From Sipunculus nudus (lineage: Eukaryota > Annelida > Sipuncula > Golfingiida > Sipunculidae), in assembly GCA_026874595.1 (NCBI GenBank), contig CM049320.1:22703714-22767713 (forward strand): a stretch of DNA of 64,000 nt, read 5' to 3'. Every line of letters begins with the position of its first letter. Position 1 is the stretch's first letter. Below, one piece after another: positions 60,579 through 64,000 of the stretch. The notes below the pieces were generated by a model. It did no database searches and was not told the origin of the DNA. It saw only the letters and a program-made list of their open reading frames with translations. The translations under genes were made by a program, and so were the position numbers.

Positions 60579-60992
60579 CTACAAACACGATCAATCTGGT
60601 TAGAAAAAAATGTGGAAAAGAGGATATATAATTCCGATAACATAATGTAAAAGATAAAGATATAAAAGCATAAAAGATAACTAATAATCCCGCACCCTTA
60701 GAGCAGAATGCCCCACTCATGTTCATAGGAATAATCACAATATTCAAATAAATATCCATACCGGAATCACTATTTTATTAATAAGCATCAATTACAGGCA
60801 CCCGTAATTTACGGGCATCTCAAAATTACCTCTGTTTAGGGTATTCATGCATATAACGAATATTCTCATGAAACATATAATCGTTTTTTCTTTTACCTAA
60901 AGATCAAAACGATGCTCCGGTCAATCAATGGGAAGATAATATTTAGCTACATAAGATCTAAATAAAATCATCTTGACAAAAATATGACTCAC

Positions 60993-61148
60993 CTGTACGT
61001 ATTTATCGTAAGTGTGTAAACCAAAAGGAACCAAAGCATATCCCAGGGTAAGAAGGACATACATCTTCAGGAGAATCCAACATAACAGGCGCATTGGGGG
61101 TGAAAAAGCTTTAGTGTCGAGCCCGGCATGGCCTATTAAATTCTTTAT
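60993..61148 (-). CDS. LPCAT3: LPCAT3/MBOAT5-like, penultimate exon
   Basis: 52 codons in phase 0, bounded by aatttcag acceptor and GTGAGTC donor. It starts IKNLIGHAGLDTKAF and includes a hydrophobic segment (MYVLLTLGYALVPFGL) followed by HTYDKYVQ. This matches the MBOAT5 region with W-D-K-W after the late membrane helices. The introns on both sides (60579-60992 and 61149-61799) show nothing else recognisable. Confidence 0.8.
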
Positions 61149-61799
61149 CTGAAATTTGACAAAGATGTAGCCACGTTTTAGCAAACTACTTGCAAAGATC
61201 ATTATACAATATCAGTAGACCCGGGTTGAACACATTGCAAACTTTTTTTAATCGAAGAGTAGCTACTGTTGGATAAAGAGAATAATAGAGCCAGTACGTA
61301 ATCACGCTGGGTTTGCTACATATTTTGAAAAAAATGTAGGGTTTCTTTATTCAGTATTGCTGTTTACGTTTAATCAGAAAAGAAACATTAACTATTAAAC
61401 TATGCATTTACGAGACACAAGAATGTTCTAAACGTTTGATATATTACTGAAGATTAAGACTTGAAACTAGCGCATACATGTCACTCAACACATTAAATAA
61501 CCAGTCAATCAGATATGATCCGATGTCTTTGCAGGTGTGAAAGATGTATCGTGCAGATCTTATGTCTGTTCGTTTTGATCTACTTTCTTATTTAACTAAT
61601 TGATTTAAACTCTGGTGGAGATACTGTGTTATCTTTTTAATATTTTTTTTATGGTTACTCGGAAATCTCTTTATTTTTATTAGTGCGACCTTTGCATGTA
61701 ATCTGTCTTTCGAAGACCTTTACCAGTATTTCAAAGTCACACGTGTGCCTGCATTAAATCAAGGCTGGCATAAGACCACATTGCATATTTGTGACTTAC

Positions 61800-61947
61800 C
61801 TGTTTCTCACAGGTAATGACAAAAAACTCCAAGACAAATGTAACCAGGTATCCGGACACTAAACCATGCCAGATTGCTAGATAAAACATTGTGACAGCGT
61901 GGGATACCTGCTTACTTCCCAGAAACTTCAGCCTCTTGAACACATAC
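61800..61947 (-). CDS. LPCAT3: LPCAT3/MBOAT5-like, catalytic-His exon
   Basis: One base completes a Lys codon from the previous exon, then 49 codons. Acceptor ctgttccag, donor GTAAGTC. It contains YVFKRLKFLGSKQVSHAVT and LAIWHGLVSGYLV, the signature of membrane-bound O-acyltransferases. The His in W-H-G (codon 61866-61868) is the conserved catalytic residue of the family. The protein is expected in the ER membrane, transferring acyl chains from acyl-CoA to lysophosphatidylcholine and related lysolipids (Lands cycle), by family knowledge. The FKRLKFLG motif favours the LPCAT3/MBOAT5 branch over MBOAT1/2/7. Confidence 0.88.
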
Positions 61948-62711
61948 CTGGAACAGAAAATGTGTACAGTAAAATACACCGGCCATATTTGTCGATTTGT
62001 GACCATGGCCTGTAAAATGTAATTTAAAAATGAAATTTAAATTTTAAGGATGATATAACCGAACAATCTTTGCCTGAAAAGTCCTCCTTTGCTTTTTTAA
62101 CCCTCAATTTATTTACAGAAGGAGTACATTAATTTGTACGTGGATCCCTCACATTGAGTGTATATGAGGCGTGCATAGAAGTGGTCTTACCGCCTTGTCA
62201 TACCGTCTTTAAACGTTACTTGCATGGCCAACAAGCCTTTTTATAAAACCATATTTCTGCTATTGATAACCTTTCATCCTGTCAGCTTGTGTTTATTGGT
62301 AACATAATGGAAATCCTCTCTCCTAGTTCCCTTTAAACACTTTAATAATATATGACTCTGCTCATCAGTCGTCGGGAGTTATGTTTAAACATATGATTTT
62401 TATCCAGTTAAAGCCCGAAGTTTAAAAGCCCCAATCTCACTGAACCCTTGATTCCTAAATTTAATGTAAATATTTATCATCTTAGTTTAAATGCAAACAT
62501 TTCATGACACAATACACTTAGGAATTATTTTGAGTTTTGCGTTTTAGTGGCATTAATGAATGGATTGGGGGTTCAGTCAGATAGTAGATGTATTTAGCTG
62601 TTTCATATTTGTATTTCAACGTGTATAAATTAAAATTACTTTGAAAGGTGATGAAGACCGAGGCCAATTGTTTTAGATGAGCGTGTTTAATTAATTGATA
62701 GTTTCACTCAC

Positions 62712-62878
62712 TTGCCCATCCATCTATTTGTATTAACGTGGAACGAACCAACAAGCTCTTCAAAGTTACAGCCTAGTTCGAAGTCCCTGATGTGAATGTT
62801 GGCACAAGCATCCCATAATAATCTCCCTGATTTGTCCTTACCGTTATACGATAAACCGGTGATTATGCAGGCACCTTC
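62712..62878 (-). CDS. LPCAT3: LPCAT3/MBOAT5-like, conserved-Asn exon
   Basis: 55 codons plus two bases. Acceptor atatttgcag, donor GTGAGTG. It begins EGACIITGLSYNG and contains WDACANI and FHVNTNRWMGK, collinear with the vertebrate WDACAN and N-x-N-T-N segments. The N-T-N motif holds the second conserved MBOAT residue, the Asn. The split Lys codon joins exactly to the exon at 61800-61947. The introns on both sides (61948-62711 and 62879-63561) show no other feature. Confidence 0.85.
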
Positions 62879-63561
62879 CTGCAAATATAACATCACTTGA
62901 CATTAAAACAAATATGGAATTTGGCTGTTATGGTAATTACAATTAGTTAGATTTTTAAATGGAAAATAACTCATCCAAGCCAACAAAAGACATATAGTCA
63001 AAGGACACTACCGCATAATTTGATAAACTAAAATGTTCTAAACAATTCAGAACTGACAGGCTTATGCAACATTACCTCCCAATAAAACGGGGTTAAGGCC
63101 TTTTGTCTTTTCATATGTTAGACTACGGAGTATGTGAATACACACATCAATCAAACTGTCTATCAAATATGATCGCCTTGACCATTAGATCCACATGATG
63201 GTTTAATATATCTAAAACTAAAGACCTTTGTTTGAAGACAATCGAAAACCCTAGGTTTTGTAATTTAATTTATAAGGTAATGCTCTGGTTATAATTGCTT
63301 GCACATAAATGACATGAGCAAAATTAAGGTGTTATTAAAATATCAAATCATTTTTAGTATTTTAACACAAATTGAATGAGTTCAATTCTACGAAAAGCAA
63401 ACATGATTAGAATAGCTTCCATTTTTTTCCTGGTCAAGTTGAGGACCATTCCCATTTTCTATATCGACTGTCGGGATTATCGATTTCAAGGATCTATATT
63501 TTTTTTCTAAATGTTCAGACTATCATAACTAATTTCGTGTAAAACAAATCATGATACTTAC

Positions 63562-63648
63562 CGTTATTAGCCAGAGGCCGACGTATTTGCATAAAAACAG
63601 CTTACCCCAAACCATTATAAACAGGTACTTTCCAAGAAATGGTAGACC
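63562..63648 (-). CDS. LPCAT3: LPCAT3/MBOAT5-like, most upstream exon in the window
   Basis: 29 codons, phase 0 at both ends. Acceptor ctttcag, donor GTAAGTA. It reads GLPFLGKYLFIMVWGKLFLC, then KYVGLWLIT, a membrane helix, and continues in frame into EGACIITG. The five exons in the window total 678 nt (225 codons plus stop), roughly the C-terminal half of the protein. The start codon and N-terminal helices lie beyond 64000. Confidence 0.8.
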
Positions 63649-63790
63649 CTGAAAGGAAGAAGCAATGCACTTAAAATGCATTAATCAAGAAATCGAATTA
63701 TCCCAAGAATTCTTATATTTATATAAGTTAACCTCTGTATTTAATAATCAACAATTTAAAAAGGAAAGAAATATATTAAGAGAGTAAAAC

Positions 63791-64000
63791 TCTAAGAATG
63801 TCGTCCACTGTCAATGTGTTTCTAAGAACGTTGTCCATTGTCAATGTGTCTCTTAGAAATTCGTCCACTGTTAACGAGTTTCTTAGAATTTTGTCCATAG
63901 TCGATATTTCTCTAATTAAGGAAGTCGTTTATTATTAATGTGTTTCTGAGATTATTGTCCGTTGTCGAATTGTCTATAAAAAGTCATCTATTGTTAATGA
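63791..64000. repeat. Minisatellite, 30-bp unit, in an LPCAT3-like intron
   Basis: About seven units of TCTAAGAATGTCGTCCACTG plus TCAATGTGTT, with growing divergence to the right. The fifth unit is 34 bp. The array runs off the window. Confidence 0.85.

Noticed and set aside
60463-60759. 98-codon and 74-codon minus frames at the end of the LPCAT3-like gene
   Set aside because: They overlap the last exon in other frames. The exon frame given has the correct phase and length.
1-64000. tRNA or rRNA genes
   Set aside because: I saw no cloverleaf with A and B boxes and no rRNA-like conserved stretch by eye. A dedicated search was not possible.

Overview
The window looks like nuclear DNA of an invertebrate animal, most likely a bivalve mollusc. 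It has low GC, long stretches without coding potential, GT-AG introns, many micro- and minisatellites, and a repeat family bearing a CGTCCGTC-type leader that resembles repeats widespread in bivalve genomes. Only one conserved host gene is clear: the last five exons of an LPCAT3/MBOAT5-like lysophospholipid acyltransferase on the minus strand at 60459-63648. Its upstream exons lie beyond the right edge.

From about 1 to 44.3 kb the window is one very large nested tandem array. Its repeated content on the minus strand is not simple satellite. It is built from exon-like modules with splice sites. Module A is a 137-nt exon (tttacag acceptor, GTAAGG donor). Its 45 codons read like helices 1-3 of a CARD (death-fold) domain of caspase-2/caspase-9 type. 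Module B is a 101-nt exon ending in KARRDTADELLIG, with a gcag acceptor and a GTAAGTG donor. B-to-A splicing is phase compatible. I count roughly 55 A-like and about 39 B-like copies. Some A copies are intact; others carry stops, lost donors, deletions or fusions. In the left part (2450-3342) A alone repeats at about 250 bp. From 4 to 31.5 kb the unit is about 1.7 kb, and units are grouped into a higher-order repeat of about 7.785 kb (unit lengths 1.709, 1.705, 1.664 and 2.706 kb) seen three times. From 31.5 to 41.9 kb there is a second level of segmental duplication (offset 7491 bp). Fragments of Ty3/Gypsy-type retroelements (protease at 32.9 and 40.4 kb, integrase C-terminus at 43.2 kb, possible gag remnant at 44.0 kb) lie within the same minus-strand array. 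At the left edge a 2081-bp element has inserted into an A exon with an exact 10-bp target duplication.

From 44.4 to 47.9 kb I see no gene: a palindrome-rich GACAC/TGTC block, AT-rich sequence and a GA repeat. From 47.88 to 52.98 kb there is a repeat element with inverted ends GCTCAGCTGAC, whose interior unit of about 337 bp is tandemly amplified at least 12 times. From 53 to 60.4 kb there are only microsatellites, a fragment of the same element at 55.5 kb and a minisatellite with a unit of about 51 bp. The rest is the LPCAT3-like gene, with a 30-bp minisatellite in its intron at the right edge.

The most noteworthy object is the CARD-exon array. It could be a tandemly amplified exon block of an innate-immune or apoptosis-type gene, or a satellite that captured such exons. 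The sequence alone shows intact and broken copies side by side, so I do not claim it is a working gene.
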